Origin: Andeanibacterium fulvum
Lineage (GTDB): Bacteria; Pseudomonadota; Alphaproteobacteria; Sphingomonadales; Sphingomonadaceae
Reading direction: 5' to 3'
DNA length: 64,000 nucleotides
Assembly (NCBI RefSeq): GCF_037154085.1
Contig: NZ_JBANRM010000001.1
Span: forward strand, 930,001 to 994,000
A program made the translations under genes and the position numbers. This document shows positions 40,375-49,736 of the stretch, piece by piece. How positions within the stretch are numbered: the first letter of the stretch is position 1; each line of letters opens with the position of its first letter. The notes below the pieces were generated by a model. The model was not told the origin of the DNA and ran no database searches. It saw only the letters and a list, made by a program, of their open reading frames with translations.

Positions 40375-41043
40375 TTGGATTCAGCCGAACTGAGCAATGA
40401 CAAGCTTGTCGAGCGTACATTGGGCGGGCTCCATGCCGCCCTTGCCGAGCATCTGCCCGCCATGGGAAAAGACGAACCGGTGCTCGATATCGGCTGCGGC
40501 ACTGGCGCCTGGCTTCACCGGCTGGGCGGGCTGGGCTATTCCAACCTCCACGGCATCGACCTCTATGCCGATGATTTCGCCACCGACCGGGCAACCATCA
40601 GCCAGGCGAATCTCGATTATGACGACGTCGGACTGGGCGACCGCAAGTTCAAGCTGATCACTGCCATCGAACTGCTCGAGCATCTGGAAAATCCCGGGCG
40701 CCTGTTCCACCATGTCTCGCGCCATCTGGCCGACGACGGGGCCTTCCTCGTCTCCACGCCCAACGTGCATTCGGCCCTGTGCCGCATGCGGTTTTTCCTG
40801 ACCGGAAATCTCAAGCAGTTCGACGCCAAGGGCGATCCGACCCATATCTATCCGGTGCTGCTGACCTCGCTGGAGCGGGTGCTGCCCCGGCACGGATTGC
40901 GGATCGACCGGCGCTGGGCCTATCCGGAAGGCGCAAGCATCACTTCGCGCGGCTCCACCCGGCTGCTGGCGGCCCTTGCGCGCAGCTTCGTGCCTGACCC
41001 GGTGCCGGGCGACACGCTGTGCCTGCTGATCCGCAAAGCCTGA
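40375..41043 (+). CDS. Class I SAM-dependent methyltransferase
   Basis: A 222-residue methyltransferase with motif I VLDIGCGTGAWLHRLG and the later ELLEHLENPGRLFHHVSRHLADDGAFLVSTPN block. The start TTG at 40375 is preceded by AGGAG at 8 bases and is chosen over a GTG 11 codons earlier. Within a polysaccharide locus it may methylate a sugar or a nucleotide sugar; the substrate is not known. It stands alone on the plus strand, between genes on the minus strand. Confidence 0.85.
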   Translation: MDSAELSNDKLVERTLGGLHAALAEHLPAMGKDEPVLDIGCGTGAWLHRLGGLGYSNLHGIDLYADDFATDRATISQANLDYDDVGLGDRKFKLITAIELLEHLENPGRLFHHVSRHLADDGAFLVSTPNVHSALCRMRFFLTGNLKQFDAKGDPTHIYPVLLTSLERVLPRHGLRIDRRWAYPEGASITSRGSTRLLAALARSFVPDPVPGDTLCLLIRKA

Positions 41044-41068
41044 ACGGCACCCCGGCCGGTCCGTGGGC

Positions 41069-42061
41069 TCAGCACAGCCGCCCTTCGAGCACCTCGAGAT
41101 AACGCGCCGCGATCCGTTCCGGCGCGAAGTCTTCCAGATAATGCTCCACTGCCTCGCGCGTGGGCGGCTCGCGTTCGGCCAGCGCCTGTTCCAGGCAGGC
41201 GGCAAGGCCGGCAACGTCGCCCCGTTCGAACAGCAGGGCATAGGGGCCGACCGCCTCCGGCAGGCCCCCGCTGCGCGCCACGATCATCCGGCAGCCGCTG
41301 GCGAGCCCTTCAAGGGCGATGATGCCGAAGGCCTCCACCCCCTCCGTGGGCACCACCATGATCGCGTGGCGGCGGAACTCGCTGGCCAGCGCCTCGCCGC
41401 GCAGGGGCCCGGTGAAGCGCACTGCTGCGCCGATGCCCAGGCTGGCGGCCAGTTCGCGCAGATTGCCCTCTTCCGGGCCATTGCCGACGATCGTCAGCAC
41501 AAGGCCGGGACGGGCATGGGCGATCCGCGCAAAGGCCTCCACCAGAAGATGAGCGCCCTTCATGCGGATCAGCCGTCCGGCAAACACGATCCCTTCGCGC
41601 TGCGCCCCCGCTTCCGGCCAATGGAACAGCCCGGTGTCATAGGGATTGGCGATGACGATGGGCCGCGGCAGGCCCTGGCCGAGAAAACCGCTCGGCACGA
41701 TATTGGTCACCAGATGGGCGATCAGCCCCTTGGCATGGGCGGACAGCCGCTGCAGGCCCGCACCGCCAAAGGCGATGGGATGGGCCACCACGATCGGCTT
41801 GCCCGACACTATCTGCGCCGGAAGGCGGCGCAGGCTGAGCGGTGCGCTGAGGATCACGTCGCTCGCGCGGGCAAGCTCCACATAGCGACGGAAACCGGGC
41901 GCCCGGTAGACCGGAAAGGGCAGGTCCGCCTCGCCCGGCGTCTCGGTCACCACATGGACATCGTGCCCTGCCCGTGCGAATTCACGGGCAAGCGTTTCGA
42001 GCAGCCTTTCCATACCGCCGATCGCAGGAGCGAAACTACGGCAATAGACGTGTATCTTCAT
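41069..42061 (-). CDS. Glycosyltransferase family 4-like
   Basis: A 330-residue GT-B enzyme, short for the family because the linker regions are compact. MKIHVYCRSFAPAIGGMERLLETLA is a classic family-4 start with the GG loop. GIVFAGRLIRMKGAHLLVEAF and VPTEGVEAFGIIALEGLASG (with E-x7-E) complete the donor site. It converges with the methyltransferase gene (25 bases between stops) and is divergent from the flippase gene (89 bases between starts). Confidence 0.88.
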   Translation of the reverse strand: MKIHVYCRSFAPAIGGMERLLETLAREFARAGHDVHVVTETPGEADLPFPVYRAPGFRRYVELARASDVILSAPLSLRRLPAQIVSGKPIVVAHPIAFGGAGLQRLSAHAKGLIAHLVTNIVPSGFLGQGLPRPIVIANPYDTGLFHWPEAGAQREGIVFAGRLIRMKGAHLLVEAFARIAHARPGLVLTIVGNGPEEGNLRELAASLGIGAAVRFTGPLRGEALASEFRRHAIMVVPTEGVEAFGIIALEGLASGCRMIVARSGGLPEAVGPYALLFERGDVAGLAACLEQALAEREPPTREAVEHYLEDFAPERIAARYLEVLEGRLC

Positions 42062-42150
42062 GGCCGGGCCTCTCCCATGTACATTGCACGGTCTGCGTCA
42101 GCGATAACAGGACCACGTGTTTCCGACAGGTCCAGATCAACGGGTTTCAT

Positions 42151-43413
42151 GTGATTTCGCTCAGAAGAATTGGATCGTTCGTTGCAGGCGGCGTGCTGGC
42201 GCAGGGCGCGGCGGCGGTTGCCGGCCTGCTGCTCGCCCGGTGGATGTCGGTGGAGGATTACGCGCTCTACACCGTGGCGATCACCATGGCCGGCGCGATC
42301 ACCCTGCTGACGCGCGGCGGCGTGCGCATGGGGCTGGCGGCCCAGCTTTCCGAACATTGGCCCGACCGCCTTGCCGCAGGACGCGCCATTGCCTCTTCCG
42401 TGCAGGCGCGGCTGATCGTTTCGGCCCTCACCATGCCGCCGATCCTGATCGCATCCTGGCTCCTGCTGACGCAGGCCGGGGCAAGCAACCTGATCGCGGG
42501 GGTGATCGTCGGCATCTTGGCGCTCACCTGGCTGGCCGACCTGCAGAGCGGCGTGATCGACCAGGTGCTCTATTTCGACGGCAAGGCCGTTCCCGTGCAG
42601 AATCTCGACACGACGATCTCGTTCGGCCGCGCCCTGCTGGTGATCGCCTTGCGGCTGTTCAACGCCGTGTCGGTGACTGCCGCCCTGCTGGTGAATCTCG
42701 TCACGGCGGCGCTGCGTATCCCGCCGATCGTGAAATGGGTCAGGCGCTCGGTTGGCGGCGGCGGCGCGAAGCCGGCGGCCGCGACCACCAAGTCCATTCG
42801 CGCGGTGGCCATCAGGCAATTGCCGGCCGATCTGTTCAACGTCTTCCAGTCGCAGGCCGCGATCTATTATTTGACGCATCTGGGCGACCCGAAAGATCTG
42901 GCAACCTATGGCGCCCTCGCCCGCATCGCCCAGCTCCTCGCGCCGGTCGCCGCTGTCAGCCTGGCCTTCTTCGTGCCCGCTTTCGCCCAGACGAAAGACC
43001 GCACGCTGTTGCGCCTCGGCGCCTTCGTGGCACTCGCCATGCTGCCCGGGATCGGGCTTATCGCCCTTTCCGCCGTTGCGCCGCAGAGCCTGCTGTTCTT
43101 CATCGGCCCGTCCTATGCCGATCAGGCGCAGGCGCTGCTGGTCTGTGCCATCGCCGTGTCCTTCGCCAATACGGTGCAGGTGGCGTCCAACCTGGTGTCG
43201 CATCGCGGATGGAACCGCTGGGCCTGGCTGCGCATCCCGATGGGCCTGGCATGGTGCGTGGCCGCGCCCTTCCTGTTGCCGCTGGACACGGTGGAAGGCG
43301 GCTACATGTTTTTCGCCGGCTTCTCGATCTGGATCGCCATCGCCCTGGCGATCGACCTGATCGCCGCCCGCAGACGGGGCGAGATCGCGCTGCTGGGCAA
43401 GATGGAAGGCTGA
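42151..43413 (+). CDS. Wzx-like polysaccharide flippase
   Basis: A 420-residue membrane protein with about twelve helices, of the polysaccharide-transporter (MATE/MOP) type. The N-terminus ISLRRIGSFVAGGVLAQGAAAVAGLLLARWMSVEDYALY shows the usual first helix and the LxxxDYG-like loop (here SVEDYAL). It should move lipid-linked repeat units across the inner membrane. The start is GTG at 42151; upstream in-frame codons have no hydrophobic or conserved sequence. It is the only flippase candidate in the locus. Confidence 0.82.
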   Translation: MISLRRIGSFVAGGVLAQGAAAVAGLLLARWMSVEDYALYTVAITMAGAITLLTRGGVRMGLAAQLSEHWPDRLAAGRAIASSVQARLIVSALTMPPILIASWLLLTQAGASNLIAGVIVGILALTWLADLQSGVIDQVLYFDGKAVPVQNLDTTISFGRALLVIALRLFNAVSVTAALLVNLVTAALRIPPIVKWVRRSVGGGGAKPAAATTKSIRAVAIRQLPADLFNVFQSQAAIYYLTHLGDPKDLATYGALARIAQLLAPVAAVSLAFFVPAFAQTKDRTLLRLGAFVALAMLPGIGLIALSAVAPQSLLFFIGPSYADQAQALLVCAIAVSFANTVQVASNLVSHRGWNRWAWLRIPMGLAWCVAAPFLLPLDTVEGGYMFFAGFSIWIAIALAIDLIAARRRGEIALLGKMEG

Positions 43414-43444
43414 CGGGAACGGGTACCGAAGCGGTGGCAGGGCG

Positions 43445-44413
43445 TCAGCTGCCCGCTGCATCGCCGCCTCTGGCCTCGCCCGCAAGGAAGCTGGCATAGG
43501 CACCGGCGATCCCTTCCTCCAGTGCGATCCGGGAGCGCCACCCCATCGCGGCGATCCGCTCGCTGCTCATCAGCTTTCTGGGCGTACCGTCGGGCCGCGA
43601 AATATCCGTCACGATCCCGCCGCCGAACCCGACCACGCGGCACACCAGCTGCGCCAGCTCAAGGATCGCGATGTCGCTGCCGGAGCCGACATTCACGTGC
43701 TCGGCATCCGAATAGGTCTTCAGCAGGAAGACGCAGGCATCTGCCAGATCGTCCACATGCAGGAATTCGCGCCGCGGCGTGCCCGTGCCCCAGATGGTGA
43801 TGCTCTCGGCGCCCGAAACCTTCGCCTCATGCGCCTTGCGGATCAGCGCGGGCAGCACATGGCTGGATTGCAGATCGAAATTGTCGCCCGGCCCATAGAG
43901 ATTGGTCGGCATGGCGGAGATGAAATCGCAGCCATGCTGCCGGCGATAGGCCTGGCACAGCTTGATCCCGGCGATCTTGGCCACTGCGTACCATTCATTG
44001 GTCGGTTCCAGCGGCCCGGTCAGCAGCGCATCCTCCCGGATGGGTTGCGGCGCGAATTTGGGATAGATGCAGGACGATCCGAGGAACAGCAGCTTGCCCA
44101 CGCCATTGCGATAGGCCGCCTCGATCACATTCGCCTCGATCATCAGATTGTCGTAGAGGAAGTCCGCCGGATAGGTGTCATTGGCCAGAATGCCGCCCAC
44201 CTTGGCCGCCGCCAGACAGACCGCATCCGGCCTCTCGCGAGCGAACCAGTCCCGCACGGCGGCCTGATCGCCCAGATCCAGCACATCGCGCCCCGCCGTG
44301 AGGATTGTGCAACCTTCGGATTGGAGACGGCGGACGATTGCGGAGCCGACCATGCCGCGATGGCCTGCAACGAATACCCGCTTGCCCTCAAGCGCGAACT
44401 CAGGCCCCGTCAT
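43445..44413 (-). CDS. fcl: GDP-L-fucose synthase
   Basis: This epimerase/reductase turns GDP-4-keto-6-deoxymannose into GDP-L-fucose with NADPH. The 322-residue SDR protein has VAGHRGMVGSAIVRRL at the N-terminus, FLGSSCIYPKFAPQPI with the catalytic Ser, and WYAVAKIAGIKLC with the Tyr-x3-Lys pair. PTNLYGPGDNFD is also conserved. It overlaps the stop-start with the methyltransferase gene upstream (ATGA at 44413) and, with gmd, completes the GDP-fucose pathway from GDP-mannose. Confidence 0.96.
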   Translation of the reverse strand: MTGPEFALEGKRVFVAGHRGMVGSAIVRRLQSEGCTILTAGRDVLDLGDQAAVRDWFARERPDAVCLAAAKVGGILANDTYPADFLYDNLMIEANVIEAAYRNGVGKLLFLGSSCIYPKFAPQPIREDALLTGPLEPTNEWYAVAKIAGIKLCQAYRRQHGCDFISAMPTNLYGPGDNFDLQSSHVLPALIRKAHEAKVSGAESITIWGTGTPRREFLHVDDLADACVFLLKTYSDAEHVNVGSGSDIAILELAQLVCRVVGFGGGIVTDISRPDGTPRKLMSSERIAAMGWRSRIALEEGIAGAYASFLAGEARGGDAAGS

Positions 44414-45177
44414 GCATCGCTTCCTTCAGCAGGCCGCTTGCGCAGGAACACATTCAGCACCGTGCCGAAATGGTCCGGCGCGAAACGCCAGGCCAGCCGC
44501 ACCAGCCGCATCGCCAGCAGCGATTTCTGGACATAGGGCGGTTCCGGATTGGTGAGGTAGGAATAATTCTCCCACCGATCCGCCGGGAATGCCGCCCGCA
44601 GCCTGCCCAGCGTGTTGAGCCGGTATTCGGTGGGGAACACGTCCTGGCTCTGCCTGCCGGGCTGCAGCTTCGAAAGCGTCCTGGTGTGCAGGCGATTGGG
44701 GATGAGATTCGTCGCCAGCCCCACCATGCCCCAGCGATTGGGCGTGCGGGCGCAGAACCAGCCGCCGGGCTTCAGCACCCGGTCGATCTCCGCCGCGAAT
44801 TCCACCGGATTGGCGACATGTTCCAGCACCCAGTCCGACAGGATCAGGTCGAAAGTGCCATCCGGAAAGGGATAGGGCTTGCCGATCTCGATCAGCCCGG
44901 CCTCGTCCAGATAGGGATTTTCGAACACCGCATCGTCCACATCCACGCCGACGACCTTCGCCACCTTGCCCCGCAGTGTCGCCAGCCGCGTGCGGTAGGA
45001 AGCGGGTTCGACCAGCAACTGGGCTCCGCGCCCCGCCCCAAGGTCCATCACGGTGAAATCGGGCCGAAGCAGCGCATTGACCCTGCTGTAGAACTCGACA
45101 GTTCCATCCACGCGCGAATATCCGCCCGCGCCGATTTCAGGAAACATCCGCGCCACATTCTCGCTGGCACTGCTCAT
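44410..45177 (-). CDS. Class I SAM-dependent methyltransferase
   Basis: A 255-residue methyltransferase: VMDLGAGRGAQLL is motif I, and LILSDWVLEHVANPVEFAAEIDRVLKPGGW is the region around motifs II and III. It lies between gmd and fcl and overlaps the fcl start, so it is made together with the GDP-fucose enzymes and could methylate fucose or a related deoxysugar. This is inference from place. The ATG at 45177 (MSSASENVARMF) is chosen as the first start after the gmd stop at 45216. Confidence 0.85.
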   Translation of the reverse strand: MSSASENVARMFPEIGAGGYSRVDGTVEFYSRVNALLRPDFTVMDLGAGRGAQLLVEPASYRTRLATLRGKVAKVVGVDVDDAVFENPYLDEAGLIEIGKPYPFPDGTFDLILSDWVLEHVANPVEFAAEIDRVLKPGGWFCARTPNRWGMVGLATNLIPNRLHTRTLSKLQPGRQSQDVFPTEYRLNTLGRLRAAFPADRWENYSYLTNPEPPYVQKSLLAMRLVRLAWRFAPDHFGTVLNVFLRKRPAEGSDA

Positions 45178-45215
45178 CCACGCCTCCTCGATGGGGCTAT
45201 CGCACAATGTTGCCG

Positions 45216-46283
45216 TCAGGTGTTGGTCGCAGAGATCGGTGCGTCCCGCATGATCTCCAGATCGGCCAGCACCATCTCTCGGGCCAGTTCGCGAACGGGC
45301 GTTTCGTGGCGCCAGCCCAGCTTCTGATGCGCCTTGGACGGATCGCCGATCAGCAGGTCCACCTCGGTCGGGCGGAAATAGCGGGGATCGACTTCGAGCA
45401 GGACCTTGCCCGTCTTCTGGCAATGCCCTTTCTCCTCCACGCCTTCGCCGCTGAATTCGATCGGGATGCCGGCATCCTCGAACGCCCAGCGAGCGAATTC
45501 GCGCACCGGCGTGGTTTCGCCGGTTGCCAGCACGTAATCGTCGGGCTCGTCCTGCTGCATCATCAACCACATGCCCCGGACATATTCCCGCGCATGGCCC
45601 CAGTCGCGCCGGGCATCGAGATTGCCCAGGAACAGCTTGTCCTGCCGGCCCAGCGAAATCGCCGCCACCGCACGAGTGATCTTGCGCGTGACGAAGGTTT
45701 CGCCGCGCAGCGGGCTTTCATGGTTGAACAGAATGCCGTTGGAGGCATGCATGCCATAGGCTTCGCGGTAATTGACCGTGATCCAATAGGCATAGAGCTT
45801 GGCCGCGGCATAGGGGCTGCGCGGATAGAACGGCGTGGTCTCGCGCTGGGGTACTTCCTGCACGAGGCCGTAGAGTTCCGAGGTGGAGGCCTGATAGAAA
45901 CGGCAGGTCTTTTCCATGCCGAGGATACGGATCGCCTCCAGCAGGCGCAGCGTGCCCAGCGCATCGGAATTGGCCGTATATTCCGGCGTTTCGAAGCTCA
46001 CCTGCACGTGGCTTTGCGCGGCGAGGTTGTAGATCTCGCTCGGCCGGGTTTCCTGCACGATCCGGATCAGGTTCGTCGCATCGGTGAGATCGCCGTAATG
46101 AAGGTGGAACCGCGCGTTCTCGACGTGGGGGTCCTGATAAATCTCTTCGATTCGCCCGGTATTGAAGGAAGAGGAACGGCGCTTCACGCCGTGAACCTCG
46201 TAACCCTTTTCCAGCAGCAGCGAAGCCAGATAGGCCCCGTCCTGTCCCGTTACACCGGTGATCAACGCAACCTTGTCTGCCAA
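45216..46283 (-). CDS. gmd: GDP-mannose 4,6-dehydratase
   Basis: Gmd converts GDP-D-mannose to GDP-4-keto-6-deoxy-D-mannose. The 355-residue protein starts with VALITGVTGQDGAYLASLLL and has the NADP-binding RRSSSFNTGRI and the catalytic Tyr-Lys in SPYAAAKLYAYW. The start is TTG at 46283, with a GGGGG-rich ribosome site 5 bases upstream; the family N-terminus fits it. The order gmd-methyltransferase-fcl forms one operon at the edge of the polysaccharide locus. Confidence 0.96.
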   Translation of the reverse strand: MADKVALITGVTGQDGAYLASLLLEKGYEVHGVKRRSSSFNTGRIEEIYQDPHVENARFHLHYGDLTDATNLIRIVQETRPSEIYNLAAQSHVQVSFETPEYTANSDALGTLRLLEAIRILGMEKTCRFYQASTSELYGLVQEVPQRETTPFYPRSPYAAAKLYAYWITVNYREAYGMHASNGILFNHESPLRGETFVTRKITRAVAAISLGRQDKLFLGNLDARRDWGHAREYVRGMWLMMQQDEPDDYVLATGETTPVREFARWAFEDAGIPIEFSGEGVEEKGHCQKTGKVLLEVDPRYFRPTEVDLLIGDPSKAHQKLGWRHETPVRELAREMVLADLEIMRDAPISATNT

Positions 46284-46548
46284 GCTTTCCCCCTGTCCAA
46301 GTGGCGGTGAAAGAGATGCTTAGGCGGTAGTAGTTACGGGGTGGTTTGCGGCAACGCAAAAACGGCGACCTGCTGCATATAAACCTTGAGCGGAGCGGGT
46401 TTACCGCATTTGCGAGAAAAACCGCGGCCGCCTGCCCCCGCCCCCTCATCGCGAGGGGCGCAAGGGTGGACCGAATAGGCTGCATCGGCAATGCCGCTCG
46501 AACTTTCTCCTCCCCCCAGAGGGCACGGCCGGGATCGAAACTGCGAAA

Positions 46549-47598
46549 TCAGCCCAGTTGCGCCGCGCCCTTGGCCACTTCCGCGAAATAGCGCGCCATT
46601 CCGTCTGCCGCCTTGTCCGACAAGGCGATGAAAGCACGGCGGCGATCCGCTTCATCTTCCACCCTTGCCAGCAGCCCCGCCTCGGTCATCTGACCGATCC
46701 AGCGCAAGGCAGTGGTCGGCGGAACGCCGGATGCGATGCACAGCGAGGTTACGGAAACCCGCTTGTGCTCCGCCCGGGCAGCCGTGAGGTCCAGCAGGAT
46801 ATCCCACGCCGGGTCCGCGAAAAGGTCCGCATCGAAGAACCGCGCACGCAACTGGCGCTGCCGGATGATCTGCCGCACAAGGCGGGGATCGGGCAGCGCC
46901 GGGCGCACTGCGCGGCGCATCCGGTCGCTGGCATCGCCGCCATCGTCCGACCCATGCCATCTTGAAGGAGGCACTTCGACCTGCAGCGTGCCGGCTTCGC
47001 CATGATGGCGGGCAAGCGCGCCTGCCGGATGCTCCACCCCCAGACGGTCGAGCTTCTGGGCAATTGCATCGACCTGTTCCGACAGGCGGATAAGCTGGAG
47101 CCGGTCTTCCTCCGACAATTCGCGCAGGCGCATCTGCGCCGCCTGACCGATCACCCGGCCCATGGCGACGATCCGTTCCGCCCGGCCCGGCGCCACGAGA
47201 ATCTGGGCGCCCGACTGGTCGAGACAGGCAAAGACATCGTCCAGCGCGTCGATCCCGGTCGCGACCACCAGCTGCGCAGCGGAACGCGCAGCGCGCTGGT
47301 CGAGCTGCGTCAGCGCCGCCAGTTCGGCGGGCCCGACCTGCGGGCAATCCACCAGCACCACTTCGCCCAGCGGGATCGCCTCATTGGCCAGCAGGAGCGA
47401 GAGATCGCCGCACTGGCCGACGCGAAAACCGGCAACCAAAGCGTCTTCCCGGATTTCCTCCCGCACACGCGGGCGCGCGGCAAAAATCGAGACCGCCAGC
47501 GGCAGCCGGTCGACATGGGCAATCATGCCCGTGCCTAAACCCGTGCCTGTGGCTCCGTTCCCACCCATATCCTCATGGGCGAATTGCGCCTGTGCCAC
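46549..47598 (-). CDS. Receiver-like/winged-helix regulator
   Basis: A 349-residue protein. Residues about 30-150 look like a Rossmann-type receiver-like domain (LAVSIFAARPRVREEIREDALVAG; VVLVDCPQVGPAELAAL) but lack the acidic cluster of true receivers. Residues about 150-205 are helical and may dimerise. Residues about 235-345 form a MarR-like winged helix (VSVTSLCIASGVPPTTALRWIGQM and the wing VEDEADRRRAFIALSDKAAD). GTG at 47598 is chosen because AAGGAG lies 7 bases upstream. The target and signal are unknown; the next gene downstream is gmd, but with a 265-base gap. Confidence 0.78.
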   Translation of the reverse strand: MAQAQFAHEDMGGNGATGTGLGTGMIAHVDRLPLAVSIFAARPRVREEIREDALVAGFRVGQCGDLSLLLANEAIPLGEVVLVDCPQVGPAELAALTQLDQRAARSAAQLVVATGIDALDDVFACLDQSGAQILVAPGRAERIVAMGRVIGQAAQMRLRELSEEDRLQLIRLSEQVDAIAQKLDRLGVEHPAGALARHHGEAGTLQVEVPPSRWHGSDDGGDASDRMRRAVRPALPDPRLVRQIIRQRQLRARFFDADLFADPAWDILLDLTAARAEHKRVSVTSLCIASGVPPTTALRWIGQMTEAGLLARVEDEADRRRAFIALSDKAADGMARYFAEVAKGAAQLG

Positions 47599-47680
47599 CG
47601 TGCAATCTCCTTAAGCGATCCGACTCTGATCCATTTTGAACATAGTGAGAACAAACAAGGATCAGGTCAAGGTCATTCAA

Positions 47681-48190
47681 CTAAGGGATAATCACGATAG
47701 GGGTGCCGTCCGGCACGGCCTGCCACAGCTCTTCCATCTCCGAATTGGACAGGGCGATACAGCCATCGGTCCAGTCCCCCGGCACGCGGCCGAGCGGCAT
47801 TGCATTGGGCTGGCCGTGAATGAAGATATCCCCGCCGGGAGAGCGTCCCTGTGACCGGGCATAGGCGCGATCCTGCGGGTTGGGATAGGATATGCGCAGC
47901 GAGAGATGGTAAGCGCTTTGCGGATTGCGCGTGTCGATGGTGTAGCGCCCCTCGGGCGTCCGCTCATCGCCTTCGAAGCGCTTGTGCCCCTGCGGCGCAC
48001 CGCCCAACTGGATGCCGGAATAGGTCCTGATCTCCGTGCCCCCGGCATAGAGAGTCAGCGTCCGGTCCGACTTGTCGACCCGGATCAGATCGGCGCGCAG
48101 TGGTGGTCCCTCCCGCACGGAGGTGCAGGAAGACAGGGCCAGTGCCGCACCTGCGGAGAAGGCGGCGGAAAGGGCGATGCGCAAGGTCAT
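47681..48190 (-). CDS. YkuD-type L,D-transpeptidase-like lipoprotein
   Basis: A 169-residue envelope protein. The signal peptide ends in LALSSC (lipobox Cys 22), so it is lipid-anchored. The catalytic domain has FIHGQPN (H125) and WTDGCIALSN (C144), where the usual S/T-H-G-C is T-D-G-C, as in the YafK/DpaA branch. DpaA hydrolyses the link between Lpp and peptidoglycan in E. coli, so the reaction could be transpeptidation or its reverse. The start is ATG at 48190, 14 bases after purA, so it is probably cotranscribed with purA. Confidence 0.85.
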   Translation of the reverse strand: MTLRIALSAAFSAGAALALSSCTSVREGPPLRADLIRVDKSDRTLTLYAGGTEIRTYSGIQLGGAPQGHKRFEGDERTPEGRYTIDTRNPQSAYHLSLRISYPNPQDRAYARSQGRSPGGDIFIHGQPNAMPLGRVPGDWTDGCIALSNSEMEELWQAVPDGTPIVIIP

Positions 48191-48204
48191 CGCCCCACTC
48201 CATA

Positions 48205-49494
48205 TCAGTCGAGGAAGGGATCCCGCACCAGGATCGTATCTTCGCGTTCCGGGCTGGTGGAAACCAGCGCCACGGGCGTTTCGATCAGTTCCTGCACGCG
48301 CTGGATATATTTGATCGCCTGCGCGGGCAGATCGGCCCAGGAACGGGCGCCGGCAGTGGTGCCGCTCCAGCCTTCCATTTCCTCGTAGATCGGCTCGACC
48401 GCGGCCTGATCGGCGGCGTGGCTGGGGAAGTAATCCAAGACCTTTCCGCGCAGGCGATAGCCGGTGCAGATCTTCACTGTCTCGAACCCGTCGAGCACGT
48501 CGAGCTTGGTCAGCGCGATGCCGGTGACGCCGGAAATGGCGCAGCTCTGGCGCACCAGCACAGCATCGAACCAGCCGCAACGGCGCTTGCGGCCCGTCAC
48601 GGTGCCGAATTCATGGCCCCGCTCGCCCAGGCGCTGGCCGGTCTCGTCCTCCAGCTCGGTGGGGAACGGGCCGGAGCCGACGCGGGTGGTGTAGGCCTTC
48701 ACGATGCCCAGCACGAAGCCGGTCGAGCTGGGGCCGAGGCCCGAGCCGGAAGCGGCCGTGCCGCTGACCGTGTTGGAACTGGTGACGAACGGATAGGTGC
48801 CGTGATCGACGTCGAGCAGCACGCCCTGCGCGCCTTCGAACAGGATGCGGGCACCGGCCTTGCGCACGGTGTTGAGGCGCTTCCACACCGGCTGCGCGAA
48901 TTGCAGCACGAAGGGCGCGATTTCGCTGAGTTCGGCCAGCAGGGCCGCGCGATCCACCGGATCCTGCCCGAAACCGGCACGCAGTGCATCGTGATGGGCG
49001 CAGAGGCGGTCGAGCTGGGCGTCGAGCGAATCGAGATGAGCCAGATCGCACACGCGGATCGCGCGGCGGCCGACCTTGTCCTCATAGGCCGGGCCGATGC
49101 CGCGACCGGTCGTGCCGATCTTGCCGGAACCGGCAGCCGTTTCGCGCAGGCCGTCAAGATCGCGGTGCAGCGGCAGGATCAGCGGGCAATTATCGGCAAT
49201 CGCGAAATTATCCGGATTGATGACGACGCCCTGCCCTTCGAGCTTTTCGATCTCGGCCTTGAGGGCCCAGGGATCGAGCACCACGCCATTGCCGATGATC
49301 GACAGCGTGCCGGTGACGATGCCCGAAGGCAGCAGGCTGAGCTTGTAGACCTTTTCGCCCACCACCAGCGTGTGGCCGGCATTGTGGCCGCCCTGGAAAC
49401 GGACGACGGCATCGGCGCGGCTGGCAAGCCAGTCGACGATCTTGCCCTTGCCTTCATCGCCCCACTGGGCACCGATCACGGTAACGTTAGCCAT
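48205..49494 (-). CDS. purA: Adenylosuccinate synthetase
   Basis: PurA joins IMP and aspartate with GTP hydrolysis in AMP synthesis. The 429-residue protein starts MANVTVIGAQWGDEGKGKIVDWL with the GTP-binding GDEGKGK loop; the catalytic Asp and His are in WGDEGKGK and GHNAGHT. GTTGRGIGPAYEDKV and the late RLRGK complete the family picture. A promoter candidate about 110 bases upstream (49604-49633) is of the same type as others in the window. Confidence 0.97.
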   Translation of the reverse strand: MANVTVIGAQWGDEGKGKIVDWLASRADAVVRFQGGHNAGHTLVVGEKVYKLSLLPSGIVTGTLSIIGNGVVLDPWALKAEIEKLEGQGVVINPDNFAIADNCPLILPLHRDLDGLRETAAGSGKIGTTGRGIGPAYEDKVGRRAIRVCDLAHLDSLDAQLDRLCAHHDALRAGFGQDPVDRAALLAELSEIAPFVLQFAQPVWKRLNTVRKAGARILFEGAQGVLLDVDHGTYPFVTSSNTVSGTAASGSGLGPSSTGFVLGIVKAYTTRVGSGPFPTELEDETGQRLGERGHEFGTVTGRKRRCGWFDAVLVRQSCAISGVTGIALTKLDVLDGFETVKICTGYRLRGKVLDYFPSHAADQAAVEPIYEEMEGWSGTTAGARSWADLPAQAIKYIQRVQELIETPVALVSTSPEREDTILVRDPFLD

Positions 49495-49603
49495 GCTTAT
49501 ACCTCACCACCCTGCCAGGTGGATCCTCTACGCCCTTCGACAGGACTCGGCGACGGGATGAAATCCGGGAAGGAAGCGGTTCACGCTGCCTCAATGCGGG
49601 GGC

Positions 49604-49633
49604 GCGTTAATGGCTTCCGGCTCCCGGAGTCAA
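49604..49633 (-). promoter_or_regulatory. Candidate promoter of purA
   Basis: On the minus strand TTGACT (49628-49633) and TAACGC (49604-49609) are 18 bases apart. Confidence 0.4.
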
Positions 49634-49736
49634 GGCCATGTCACATGACCCCGCACGACAATTTGCGACAATTCGCGGCTGGAATGGCCAGTTTGCGCGA
49701 TTAGCGTGCGTGCGGGGGCCCGAAAGGACGAAACGC

